Positions 46,713-54,668 of a stretch of 64,000 nt of DNA are shown here, one piece after another. A program made the translations under genes and the position numbers. A model generated the notes under the pieces. That model worked only from the letters and a program-made list of their open reading frames with translations. It did no database searches and had not been told where the DNA came from. Within the stretch, counting starts at the first letter, position 1; every line of letters starts with the position of its first letter. Location of the stretch: contig DATIYJ010000014.1 in the NCBI GenBank assembly GCA_035517655.1, positions 22,341 to 86,340 of the forward strand, read 5' to 3'. This DNA is from Nitrospiria bacterium. GTDB lineage: Bacteria > Nitrospirota > Nitrospiria > JACQBZ01.

Positions 46713-47660
46713 ATGAGCATTCTGGTTGATCGAAACACAAAGGTGATTGTTCAGGGAATGACCGGAAGGGAAGGATCCTTCCATGCCGCGGCCTGTCGCG
46801 AATATGGAACGAAAATCGTGGGCGGTGTCACCCCGGGCAAAGGGAATACGGAGTTTGAAGGGGTCCCGGTCTTCAATACCGTGTTCGAAGCGGTCGAGGC
46901 GACGGAACCGGATGTTTCGATGATATTTGTGCCGCCGGCGTTTGCGGCGGACGCGATCATGGAAGCCGCGGATGCGGGCATCGGTCTCATCGTCTGCATT
47001 ACGGAGGGCATCCCGCTGGCCGACATGATCCGCGCCAAGCGCTTCATCGCAGGGAAACCGGTTCGGGGCATCCCGGATCGGTTGGTCCGGCTCATCGGGC
47101 CCAACTGTCCCGGAATCATTACTCCGGATGAATGCAAAATCGGAATCATGCCGGGCTTCATTCATAAAAAAGGAGGGGTGGGCGTGGTCTCGCGCAGCGG
47201 CACCCTTACCTATGAAGCGGTCTGGCAGTTGACCGGCCTCGGATTGGGTCAATCCACCTGCGTTGGAATCGGCGGAGATCCGGTCAACGGCACGAATTTC
47301 GTGGATGTCCTGGAACTGTTTCAAAAGGACAAGAACACCGAGGTGATCGTGATGATCGGCGAGATCGGCGGAGATGCCGAGGAGCGCGCCGCCGAGTATA
47401 TCAAGGATGGCGTCACGAAACCCGTGGTCGGATTTATCGCAGGGGTGACGGCTCCACCCGGCCGCCGAATGGGTCATGCCGGCGCGATTATCTCGGGTGG
47501 AAAGGGAACCGCGGCCCAGAAGATCGCAACGTTGGAAGCGGCCGGCGTAACCGTCGTCCAGAATCCGGCCGTGATCGGGGAAACCGTGAAAGGTCTTCTT
47601 AGAAAAGGAAAGGTCCGCCGGGCGAAAACCGGTCGGCCGAGACGGAAGCCGCGTAAGTAA
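46713..47660 (+). CDS. sucD: Succinyl-CoA synthetase, alpha subunit
   Basis: SucD carries the CoA-binding Rossmann domain and the phosphorylated His. It starts [24 protein letters not shown], has the CoA-site [10 protein letters not shown] and the phospho-His motif [13 protein letters not shown]. At 315 residues it is slightly longer than usual because of a Lys/Arg-rich C-terminus ([19 protein letters not shown]). GAGGAGAG precedes ATG 46713. It pairs with sucC 1.3 kb upstream. Confidence 0.96.
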   Translation: MSILVDRNTKVIVQGMTGREGSFHAAACREYGTKIVGGVTPGKGNTEFEGVPVFNTVFEAVEATEPDVSMIFVPPAFAADAIMEAADAGIGLIVCITEGIPLADMIRAKRFIAGKPVRGIPDRLVRLIGPNCPGIITPDECKIGIMPGFIHKKGGVGVVSRSGTLTYEAVWQLTGLGLGQSTCVGIGGDPVNGTNFVDVLELFQKDKNTEVIVMIGEIGGDAEERAAEYIKDGVTKPVVGFIAGVTAPPGRRMGHAGAIISGGKGTAAQKIATLEAAGVTVVQNPAVIGETVKGLLRKGKVRRAKTGRPRRKPRK

Positions 47661-47686
47661 CCTCCATTTGCGAGGACGAAAAACCC

Positions 47687-48388
47687 GTGGGCCGTACAAG
47701 ACGCCGGTGGGCTGGCGTGATTTTGGGACTGCTGTTCAGCGGGAACATCGCCTGGGCCGAGAGTGCACCGCTGATGACGGGGAAAGGGCGCCTGGGAGTC
47801 GATCTTGAAGGCGAACTCTCCAGCCGGGACATGAAAGTCGACGGTCAAAAAGACCGGGAGCGGGTGACCCGTCAGGCGGTTGAGTTGAGCTACGGTCTGT
47901 TGGAACAACTGGATCTCTATGCAAAGGTCGGTCTGGGAAACATCACATTTGAAGAAGCCGACTTGGACAGCAGAATGCGCCCGCTCTCGGGAATCGGCTT
48001 TCGGAGCTCGGCTCTTTTCGGGGGTGGATATTTCGCCGGTGTCTCGGCACAGTATCAGTTCGGCAAGGTTTCAACCTTCGATCAAAATAACTCGACGCTC
48101 GCGTTGGAGGACCGATGGTCGGAAGCGGACGCCCGTCTATTCATCGGATCCAAAGATCTGATCCGTGATCCCGAACCGGATCTCCGGTTTTACACCGGCG
48201 TGAGATTTTCAAGCCGGAACGATAAGCGGACGTCGGAAAACCAACCCGGAAGCAAACTCAAACAGGACTCTTCACTGGGGGGAATTATCGGGATGGACTT
48301 TTCCGATCGGAAAATTTTTCGGATCGATACCGAGCTGGGTACCGGCGATTGCAACAACGTCATGATCCGTGTCGGCCTCCTGTTCTAA
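47687..48388 (+). CDS. Outer-membrane beta-barrel protein, unknown
   Basis: The 233-residue protein starts at GTG 47687 with a signal peptide ending in AWAES. Alternating amphipathic strands lead to the C-terminal sequence MIRVGLLF, with a terminal Phe typical for BAM-inserted barrels. About eight to ten strands can be estimated. It is 26 bases after sucD and may be co-transcribed. No specific family was recognised. Confidence 0.7.
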   Translation: MGRTRRRWAGVILGLLFSGNIAWAESAPLMTGKGRLGVDLEGELSSRDMKVDGQKDRERVTRQAVELSYGLLEQLDLYAKVGLGNITFEEADLDSRMRPLSGIGFRSSALFGGGYFAGVSAQYQFGKVSTFDQNNSTLALEDRWSEADARLFIGSKDLIRDPEPDLRFYTGVRFSSRNDKRTSENQPGSKLKQDSSLGGIIGMDFSDRKIFRIDTELGTGDCNNVMIRVGLLF

Positions 48389-48423
48389 CCGGACGCTTCC
48401 AAGGCGATCCATCCATAAACTTC

Positions 48424-48452
48424 TTGACTGAACTTCGATTCCTGTGTTATAA
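48424..48452 (+). promoter_or_regulatory. Sigma-70 promoter for glnB
   Basis: TTGACT (48424-48429) and TTATAA (48447-48452) with 17-base spacing. A dyad ACACA-ACGA-TGTGT (48461-48474) lies just after the predicted start. Confidence 0.65.
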
Positions 48453-48483
48453 AGCATACGACACAACGATGTGTTAAGGACAA

Positions 48484-48519
48484 GGGCGTCTTCTTCGATC
48501 TTTGAGAGGGCGCCTTTTT
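48484..48519 (+). terminator. Attenuator-like terminator in the glnB leader
   Basis: GGCG...CGCC with an inner CTTC/GAG pairing forms an imperfect hairpin followed by CTTTTTA, all between the promoter and glnB. It would stop transcription early unless bypassed. Confidence 0.45.
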
Positions 48520-48536
48520 AATTGGGGGGCATTGCA

Positions 48537-48881
48537 TTGAAAAAAATCGAGGCATATATCCGTTCGGAAAAACTGGGTGAAGTGAAGGAAGGTTTGATCC
48601 GGATCGGCATCCAGGGCATGACGATCATGGAGGTTCGAGGTTTCGGGCGACAGCGCGGCCATATCGAGGTCTATCAGGGGGCGGAGTATTCCCTCGATTT
48701 CGTCCCAAAGATGAAGATCGAGGTTTTTGTGCCGGCCAAGGACGCCCCGCGTGTGGTGGAGGTGCTGATCCACTCGGCCTCGACCGGCCGAACGGGGGAT
48801 GGAAAAATCTTCGTGCTCCCCGTGGAGGAAGGCGTCCGTATCCGGACCCAGGAGCGCGGCGAGGCCGCTGTTTCCATGTAA
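48537..48881 (+). CDS. glnB: PII nitrogen-regulatory protein (first copy)
   Basis: The 114-residue protein is a PII signal integrator that binds ATP/ADP and 2-oxoglutarate and, when uridylylated by GlnD, changes partner binding. The T-loop has the conserved VYQGAEY with Tyr51 as likely uridylylation site. Other signature parts are [17 protein letters not shown] and [22 protein letters not shown] 48537 was taken as start because a GGGGGG ribosome site lies 7 bases upstream and it gives the family N-terminus KKIEAY; TTG 48522 is upstream of that site. It is followed by a NifA-like activator gene. Confidence 0.93.
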   Translation: MKKIEAYIRSEKLGEVKEGLIRIGIQGMTIMEVRGFGRQRGHIEVYQGAEYSLDFVPKMKIEVFVPAKDAPRVVEVLIHSASTGRTGDGKIFVLPVEEGVRIRTQERGEAAVSM

Positions 48882-48894
48882 ACGGCGGAATGGA

Positions 48895-50448
48895 ATGAAT
48901 ACTCAAAGCACCCCCCGCAAAATTGCGGAATTGACGGCTCTCTACGAGATCAGCCGCGCACTGGCTTCATCGCTGGACCTGAAGGAAATTTCCCAGAAGA
49001 TTCTTGAAATTCTAGCTTCCGTCCTCCATATGCGTCGCGGCACCTTGACCCTGCTCGATCCCGAGACGGGCGAATTGGTGATCGAAACCGCGCATGGACT
49101 TACACCGGAGGAGATCGCCCGCGGCCGATTCAAAATCGGTGAAGGAGTGACCGGACGCGTTTTCGAGAAAGGCGAGCCGATGATTGTCCCGGATGTGGGT
49201 CGGGAACCGCTCTTTCTGAACCGGACACGTTCTCGCGGCGATCTGACGAAGGAACGGATCGCATTTCTGTGCATGCCCGTAAAGGCCCATGCTGAAACGA
49301 TCGGGGTCTTGAGCGTGGACCGCCTTTTTAAGGACGAATCGCCCGATTTTGACGATGACATCCGCGTCCTGACCGTGGTGGCGTCGCTGATCGGCCAGGC
49401 CGTAAAACTGCAGCAGACCGTTTCGCGAGAAAAACGAGAACTTCTCGAACAGAACATTCAGCTGCAGAGCGAACTGAAAAACCGCTACAGGATCGGCAAT
49501 ATTGTCGGTCAGAGTAAAGTGATGGACGAAGTGTTCCGGTCTGTCCTCCAGGTTTGCAAATCCAAGGCGACTGTGTTGCTACGGGGCGAATCCGGGACCG
49601 GAAAGGAATTGATCGCACGGGCGATCCATTATAACAGTCCGAGGGCCGACCGGCCGTTTATCAAGGTCAACTGTGCGGCATTGCCCGAAACCCTGCTTGA
49701 GAGCGAGTTGTTCGGACACGAACGCGGGGCGTTTACCGGCGCGACACAGTTGAGGAAGGGACGGTTCGAGTTGGCCGATGGAGGAACGCTGTTTCTGGAC
49801 GAGATCGGCGACATCCCTCTCCCGACGCAAGTCAAACTCTTACGGGTGCTGCAGGAACAACGATTCGAGCGCGTTGGGGGATCGCAAACCCTATCGGTGG
49901 ATGTCCGCCTGGTCGCCGCGACCCACCGGAATCTTGAAGCCGCGATCCAGGAGGGCAGCTTCCGCGAGGACCTTTATTACCGGCTGAATGTCGTGCCCAT
50001 CTTTCTTCCGTCATTGCGCGAGCGGAAGGAGGACATCCCGCTTTTGATCGAATATTTTCTGCTGCGCTGCAACAAAGAGCATCACAAGCAGGTCCGGATC
50101 GCGCCGGAGGTTCTCCGCGTCATGATTCAGTATCATTGGCCCGGGAATGTCCGCGAGTTGGAGAACTGCATCGAACGGATGGTGATCATGGCCGAGTCGA
50201 TGGAAATCACGTTCCAGTCGATGCCTTCCAGCATCGCCACCTATTTTCGGGATGTCCGTGAGGTGACGCGTTCGGCTCCGATGGACCGACCGACGCTTCG
50301 CACCACCGTCCAGGATTTGGAGCGCCAACAGATGATCGATGCTCTGAAGAAATGCGGCTGGGTCCAATCCCGAGCGGCCAAGATTCTCGGCATCACTCCA
50401 CGGCAGATCGGGTACAAAATGAAGAAATATAAAATAGAAGCGGGGTGA
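48895..50448 (+). CDS. NifA-like sigma-54-dependent transcription activator
   Basis: The 517-residue protein has an N-terminal GAF domain (about 10-170), an AAA+ domain with Walker A GESGTGKE (231-238), sigma-54-contact motif GAFTGA (278-283) and Walker [12 protein letters not shown] (296-306), and a C-terminal Fis-type helix-turn-helix (about 470-515). The order matches NifA. The CX4C linker of oxygen-sensitive rhizobial NifA is absent, so direct O2 sensing by that mechanism is not expected. It follows glnB by 13 bases, consistent with PII control of the GAF domain. No nif structural genes are in the window; nearby sigma-54 promoters are its likely targets. Confidence 0.9.
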   Translation: MNTQSTPRKIAELTALYEISRALASSLDLKEISQKILEILASVLHMRRGTLTLLDPETGELVIETAHGLTPEEIARGRFKIGEGVTGRVFEKGEPMIVPDVGREPLFLNRTRSRGDLTKERIAFLCMPVKAHAETIGVLSVDRLFKDESPDFDDDIRVLTVVASLIGQAVKLQQTVSREKRELLEQNIQLQSELKNRYRIGNIVGQSKVMDEVFRSVLQVCKSKATVLLRGESGTGKELIARAIHYNSPRADRPFIKVNCAALPETLLESELFGHERGAFTGATQLRKGRFELADGGTLFLDEIGDIPLPTQVKLLRVLQEQRFERVGGSQTLSVDVRLVAATHRNLEAAIQEGSFREDLYYRLNVVPIFLPSLRERKEDIPLLIEYFLLRCNKEHHKQVRIAPEVLRVMIQYHWPGNVRELENCIERMVIMAESMEITFQSMPSSIATYFRDVREVTRSAPMDRPTLRTTVQDLERQQMIDALKKCGWVQSRAAKILGITPRQIGYKMKKYKIEAG

Positions 50449-50648
50449 CCATGATCACGATTGTCTGAGTATTGGACCATGGGTTATCATACCTACCATT
50501 TTGTAATCCATTGGTCATTCCCAAAACAAAAACGTAACCTCACCCCTTAAATCCCGTCAGCCCATTTTTTTGTCCCGTTCCGTCAAAACTCATTGACATA
50601 CAATCGGTTTTTCATGGAATCCTGTTTATTTTTCACTCGTGTGTTGAT

Positions 50649-50665
50649 TGGCATGAGAGTTGCTT
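50649..50665 (+). promoter_or_regulatory. Sigma-54 promoter for the 98-residue protein gene
   Basis: TGGCAT-N5-TTGCTT with GG (50650-50651) and GC (50662-50663) 10 bases apart, a near-consensus match. Transcription would start near 50675. A dyad TTTTG(T)C-N7-G(T)CAAAA lies at about 50567-50590. Confidence 0.8.
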
Positions 50666-50694
50666 TTATCACTAAATCAAAAGGAGGTGCGACG

Positions 50695-50991
50695 ATGATA
50701 TCTACATCCGAGGCGGTTGAAAGAGCAATTCACTTTGTCCTCCAGGATTCCGCCGATCGACTAAAAGGCGAAGAACTTGTTCGTATTATCGAGTTGGCAC
50801 ATCAGGCCGAAGCGATCGTGCATTTGAGCCACGCGTCTTGGCAGATTTTAATCGGCGTTCCGGAACGAAACTGCCGGCGTCTTGAACAGGAGCTTTCCTC
50901 GATGGGATTTGTATGCACGATACCAGAAGGACCCATGAACGAAATATCGACGTTCGTTCTGGGGCATAAACATGATGATGCCGTCCTTTAA
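50695..50991 (+). CDS. 98-residue protein behind a sigma-54 promoter, unknown
   Basis: The small acidic-to-neutral protein of 98 residues starts MISTSEAVERAIHFVL, preceded by AAGGAGG. It has three His-containing helices, two Cys (NCRR, FVCTI) and no signal peptide. It resembles no family that I recognise. Its strong sigma-54 promoter and position directly after the NifA-like gene make it likely to be induced with nitrogen limitation. It could be a regulator or an enzyme modulator, but nothing in the sequence settles this. Confidence 0.75.
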   Translation: MISTSEAVERAIHFVLQDSADRLKGEELVRIIELAHQAEAIVHLSHASWQILIGVPERNCRRLEQELSSMGFVCTIPEGPMNEISTFVLGHKHDDAVL

Positions 50992-51199
50992 GTTGATTCG
51001 TGAAGAGATGTTTTTTAATCCACTTACCATGAACGTGATCTTTACGACTTACTCATTGACTCTAAAGTTACTTGAAGCGGAATACCAGGGCTTCCCGTTG
51101 ATGGCTCGGTATTTGACGGCGGTCTGGGCCTTTACCGGTAGTTCCCTTGGAAAGGCTCTGGGTTATTTGAAGAGTCGGCAGCGCACTGACGTTCTTTAA
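50972..51199 (+). CDS. Small hydrophobic protein, unknown
   Basis: A 75-residue frame overlaps the end of the previous gene by 20 bases, so translation may be coupled. The middle is rich in aromatic and aliphatic residues (MNVIFTTYSLTLKLL, ARYLTAVWAFTG), but no clear membrane helix stands out. No good ribosome site was seen. It may be a real small protein of the same unit or a chance frame. Confidence 0.4.
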   Translation: MMMPSFKLIREEMFFNPLTMNVIFTTYSLTLKLLEAEYQGFPLMARYLTAVWAFTGSSLGKALGYLKSRQRTDVL

Positions 51200-51310
51200 A
51201 ACCGAACTCTAATAAGTTCCCGGATCTTTTTGAATTTTATTTGATACTTTGATATTCCTTATCCTAGTTCCATTTATTTATAAAAATTTCGACATCGGAC
51301 TCGTTTCGTC

Positions 51311-51598
51311 ATGTCAAAACCCAGAAAGGTTTGTCGACCGGCGGGGATGTCGAGATGGAGGTTATATCAAGTGCCTAAAGGGTTGAGAGAAGAAGTGGAA
51401 AACCTGGAGAGACGGATGATCTCGGCTGCCTTGGAAAAGACTCATGGAGTTCAAGCTCGTGCGGCCAAGGAACTTAAAATCAGCGAAAGAGTTATTCGCT
51501 ATAAAATGAAAAAATATCATTTGCAGATAAAGACAAAATTGTCGAACAGAGACATAATTGTCGATCAATTGATTCCCGTAAAAGAAACAGAAGGTTAG
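51311..51598 (+). CDS. Stand-alone Fis/NifA-type DNA-binding protein
   Basis: The 95-residue protein is essentially a helix-turn-helix domain. Its region LEKTHGVQARAAKELKISERVIRYKMKKYHL aligns well by eye with the C-terminus of the NifA-like protein ([31 protein letters not shown]; residues given in parts: KTHGVQARAAK, ERVIRYKMKKY). It has no AAA+ or sensor part and could bind the same DNA sites without activating transcription. ATG 51311 lacks a good ribosome site; ATG 51347 has GGCGGGG upstream. Two dyads lie inside its 3' end. Confidence 0.8.
   Translation: MSKPRKVCRPAGMSRWRLYQVPKGLREEVENLERRMISAALEKTHGVQARAAKELKISERVIRYKMKKYHLQIKTKLSNRDIIVDQLIPVKETEG
51532..51562. promoter_or_regulatory. 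Tandem GACA-N4-TGTC dyads, candidate enhancer
   Basis: GACAAAATTGTC (51532-51543) and GACATAATTGTC (51551-51562) repeat with a 19-base period inside the end of the small DNA-binding gene. They are about 170-200 bases upstream of the sigma-54 promoter at 51733, a usual enhancer distance. Confidence 0.55.
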
Positions 51599-51732
51599 TC
51601 AATGACAAAAGCTTTTACAATGGAAACCCAAACAAGAATGTCGAAATATATGTCATTCGGTTCCCGGGTTATGATCTTCGAAACAATCGTAATATCAAAG
51701 AGTTTTTAAAATAAATGTTTCTTGTGGTGTGA

Positions 51733-51749
51733 TGGCATCTGTCTTGCTT
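51733..51749 (+). promoter_or_regulatory. Sigma-54 promoter for the porin-amtB-glnK operon
   Basis: TGGCAT-N5-TTGCTT with GG (51734-51735) and GC (51746-51747) 10 bases apart. The predicted leader of about 130 bases contains a hairpin, GGATACGG/CCGTATCC at 51775-51792. Confidence 0.8.
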
Positions 51750-51887
51750 AGTTAAAGACTCAGGAACACCCGTCGGATACGGTGCCGTATCCTACATCTT
51801 CCCCTCGGCAACGAAGCCTACCGGGGCATATTATTAAGAACCTAAGACAGTTCGATTCGTTCATTAACCGACTACGAAGGAGGAACC

Positions 51888-52724
51888 ATGAAGCGTCTCA
51901 ATTTAATATTTTCGCTATCGGTGGCTGTTTTTGTTCTGGGGATAGGCATTCGATTGGCTCACGCCACTCCTTCAACCGAATTCTGGACCCCGGCCATCAT
52001 GGATGTTCAGCCGTATGGGGTATGGCATCTGGGGATCGACAACTACTTTACCGTTGGGGGAAGCCGTAAAACAGGGAACTTCCCCACGGATGTCGGGTTA
52101 ACGGTGGGGGTCCTTCCATTCGAGAAAATAAACCTGGAAGTTGGGGCTGACCTTCTGGAACCGATGAACCCTCTTATCTGTGCCGGGGCCTTTGACAACG
52201 GGTCTCCAATCAAGACCTGTCCCTCCGGAGCCGATGGCCTGTTGTTTAACTTTAAGTTTGGTATCCCGGAAGGGGCCCTCTTTGCGGGCTCGCCCGGCAT
52301 TAACGCGGGGATGTTTGATATCGGGACCGTCAAGCAGATAACCAATATGAATATTGGCGATCTGATTATTGGGAAGACGATCCCCGTTCTGGGGCGGGTC
52401 CATATCGGCGGTTACCTGGGCGATCCGGGTTCGGCTCTCCTGCATAAGCAGGGAGATCTTGCGAATGATAAACAGACCGGCGGCGTCATGGCGGCGTGGG
52501 ACCGGGGATTCTGGAACGTGAAGGACGCGGCAGGAAACGAGTACAGCAAGTTCACGGCCTTGGCGGATTATGCGAGCGGACAGAACTTCATTGGCGGGTG
52601 GGGTGTTGGCCTGGGGATCAACTGGACCAAGGATATCGATATCCTGACCGGTCCGGTCTTTTTCAACGACAAAACCATCAACGGCAAGTGGAAATGGTCC
52701 ACCCAACTCGACATCAATTTCTAA
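51888..52724 (+). CDS. Outer-membrane channel protein co-transcribed with amtB
   Basis: The 278-residue protein has a signal peptide ending at about residue 27 (LAHATPS) and an alternating strand pattern that closes with WKWSTQLDINF, a barrel-type C-terminus. It carries no known ligand motif; a Cys pair (CAGAFDNGSPIKTC) may form a disulfide in a loop. AAGGAGG precedes ATG 51888. It lies 27 bases before amtB behind the sigma-54 promoter, so it may let ammonium or small nitrogen compounds through the outer membrane. Confidence 0.75.
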   Translation: MKRLNLIFSLSVAVFVLGIGIRLAHATPSTEFWTPAIMDVQPYGVWHLGIDNYFTVGGSRKTGNFPTDVGLTVGVLPFEKINLEVGADLLEPMNPLICAGAFDNGSPIKTCPSGADGLLFNFKFGIPEGALFAGSPGINAGMFDIGTVKQITNMNIGDLIIGKTIPVLGRVHIGGYLGDPGSALLHKQGDLANDKQTGGVMAAWDRGFWNVKDAAGNEYSKFTALADYASGQNFIGGWGVGLGINWTKDIDILTGPVFFNDKTINGKWKWSTQLDINF

Positions 52725-52751
52725 AAAATGACAAAAAAGGAGAACCAAGTC

Positions 52752-54167
52752 ATGCGAAATCACAGAATGTTGTTCGGACTCACTGGTGTCCTGCTGCTCC
52801 TGGTTGTTTTTGCACTCATCCCCGGGCTTGGCTCGGCCCAGGAAACAGTGCCTCCCTCAACACCGGGAGCAGCAGGCGCCCCCTCTGAAGCGCCGCTGGC
52901 CGCGGCGCCCGCAGCGGCGCCTGCGCCGCCGCCTAAAGTCGACTCAGGCGATACAGCATGGGTTCTGACTTCTTCCGCTTTAGTTCTCGCCATGACCGCT
53001 CCCGGTCTGGTCCTTTTCTATGGAGGAATGGTGCGTCGAAAGAATGCGCTCGGAACCATGATGCACAGTTTCATTATCCTCTGTCTGATCAGCGTGCAAT
53101 GGGTCCTGTACGGGTATTCCCTGGCTTTCGGACCGGACAAGGGACATATCATCGGGAGTCTCGCATGGGCAGGCCTTAACGGCGTTGGGTTCGACCCCAA
53201 TCCGGACTATGGTGCGACCGTACCCCATCAATGTTTCATGATTTTCCAGGCGATGTTCGCCGTGATTACACCGGCGCTGATTGTGGGGTCTTTCGCCGAG
53301 CGAATTAAATTCAGCGCCTTTATAGTTTTCATTTTGTTATGGGCCACCTTTATCTATGATCCGCTGGCCCACTGGGTCTGGGGTATCGGGGGCTTCCTGC
53401 ACAACATGGGAACGCTGGACTTTGCAGGGGGAACGGTGGTGCATATCAGCTCCGGGGTTTCCGGTCTGGTCTGTGCCCTCTACTTCGGTAAGCGCTTGGG
53501 GTATGGAAAAGAGGTAATGGCTCCCCATAATATACCCTTAACTTTAATAGGAGCCTCTATGCTGTGGTTCGGCTGGTTCGGGTTCAATGCCGGAAGCGCC
53601 ATCGCCGCCTCGGGCGGATTGGCCACGAGCGCGTTTGTAGTCACGAATACCGCCACCGCCGCGGCCGCTCTGGGCTGGATGTTTACGGAATGGGCTCATC
53701 GCGGAAAGCCGACCGTCTTGGGTGCGGCCAGCGGCGCGGTGGCGGGGCTGGTGGCCATCACGCCGGCTTCGGGATTCGTCGGGCCCATTCCCTCGATCAT
53801 CATCGGAATCGGGGCAGGCGTTTTCTGTTACTTTGCCGCGGTCATTCTGAAAGGAAAGCTGGGTTATGACGATTCACTCGATGTCTTTGGTGTCCATGGA
53901 ATCGGCGGAACATGGGGAGCGCTCGCCACGGGCCTTTTCGCTTCCAAAGCCATAAACTCGGGTGGGAACGACGGCCTGTTTTATGGAAACGCCCACCAAA
54001 TGATTCCGCAGATCATGGGCGTCGCCGCGACCTGGATCCTGGCCATCGTCGGTACCTTTATTATTCTCAAGGTAGTTGATATAATCATGGGCGTCAGGGT
54101 CTCGGAGGATGAAGAGCGGATGGGGTTGGATCTCAGTCAGCACAACGAAAACGGTTACGTCCTCTAA
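52752..54167 (+). CDS. amtB: Ammonium transporter
   Basis: The 471-residue membrane protein conducts ammonium across the inner membrane. It has a cleavable signal peptide, then an Ala/Pro-rich linker (about residues 38-65) and eleven membrane helices. Family motifs are APGLVLFYGGMVRRKN, the first pore His in GTVVHISSG and the second in DVFGVHGIGGTWGAL. ATG 52752 was preferred over ATG 52728 because AAGGAG lies upstream at normal spacing. The glnK gene follows, as in most bacteria, where GlnK plugs the channel when nitrogen is plentiful. Confidence 0.97.
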   Translation: MRNHRMLFGLTGVLLLLVVFALIPGLGSAQETVPPSTPGAAGAPSEAPLAAAPAAAPAPPPKVDSGDTAWVLTSSALVLAMTAPGLVLFYGGMVRRKNALGTMMHSFIILCLISVQWVLYGYSLAFGPDKGHIIGSLAWAGLNGVGFDPNPDYGATVPHQCFMIFQAMFAVITPALIVGSFAERIKFSAFIVFILLWATFIYDPLAHWVWGIGGFLHNMGTLDFAGGTVVHISSGVSGLVCALYFGKRLGYGKEVMAPHNIPLTLIGASMLWFGWFGFNAGSAIAASGGLATSAFVVTNTATAAAALGWMFTEWAHRGKPTVLGAASGAVAGLVAITPASGFVGPIPSIIIGIGAGVFCYFAAVILKGKLGYDDSLDVFGVHGIGGTWGALATGLFASKAINSGGNDGLFYGNAHQMIPQIMGVAATWILAIVGTFIILKVVDIIMGVRVSEDEERMGLDLSQHNENGYVL

Positions 54168-54184
54168 CATGGATAAAAAAGCAT

Positions 54185-54216
54185 GCATCCGGCTTGCCCG
54201 TGCGGATGCCGGATGC
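54185..54216 (+). terminator. Hairpin between amtB and glnK
   Basis: A perfect 9-bp stem (GCATCCGGC/GCCGGATGC) with a 14-base loop, without a T-run. It may set the ratio of amtB to glnK mRNA rather than stop transcription fully. Confidence 0.45.
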
Positions 54217-54272
54217 GTGGGCGGTCCGGAGGATCATGAAGTGCCTGTGTCCAACGGGTCGACGCTAACTAA

Positions 54273-54623
<351 letters not shown>

Positions 54624-54668
54624 TCGGTTTGTGATATGATGACCGCGGAGGCTTAAAATGAAATAGAC

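Noticed and set aside
48895..50448. Nitrogen-fixation cluster
   Set aside because: The activator is NifA-like, but no nifHDK, nifENB or related genes occur in the window.
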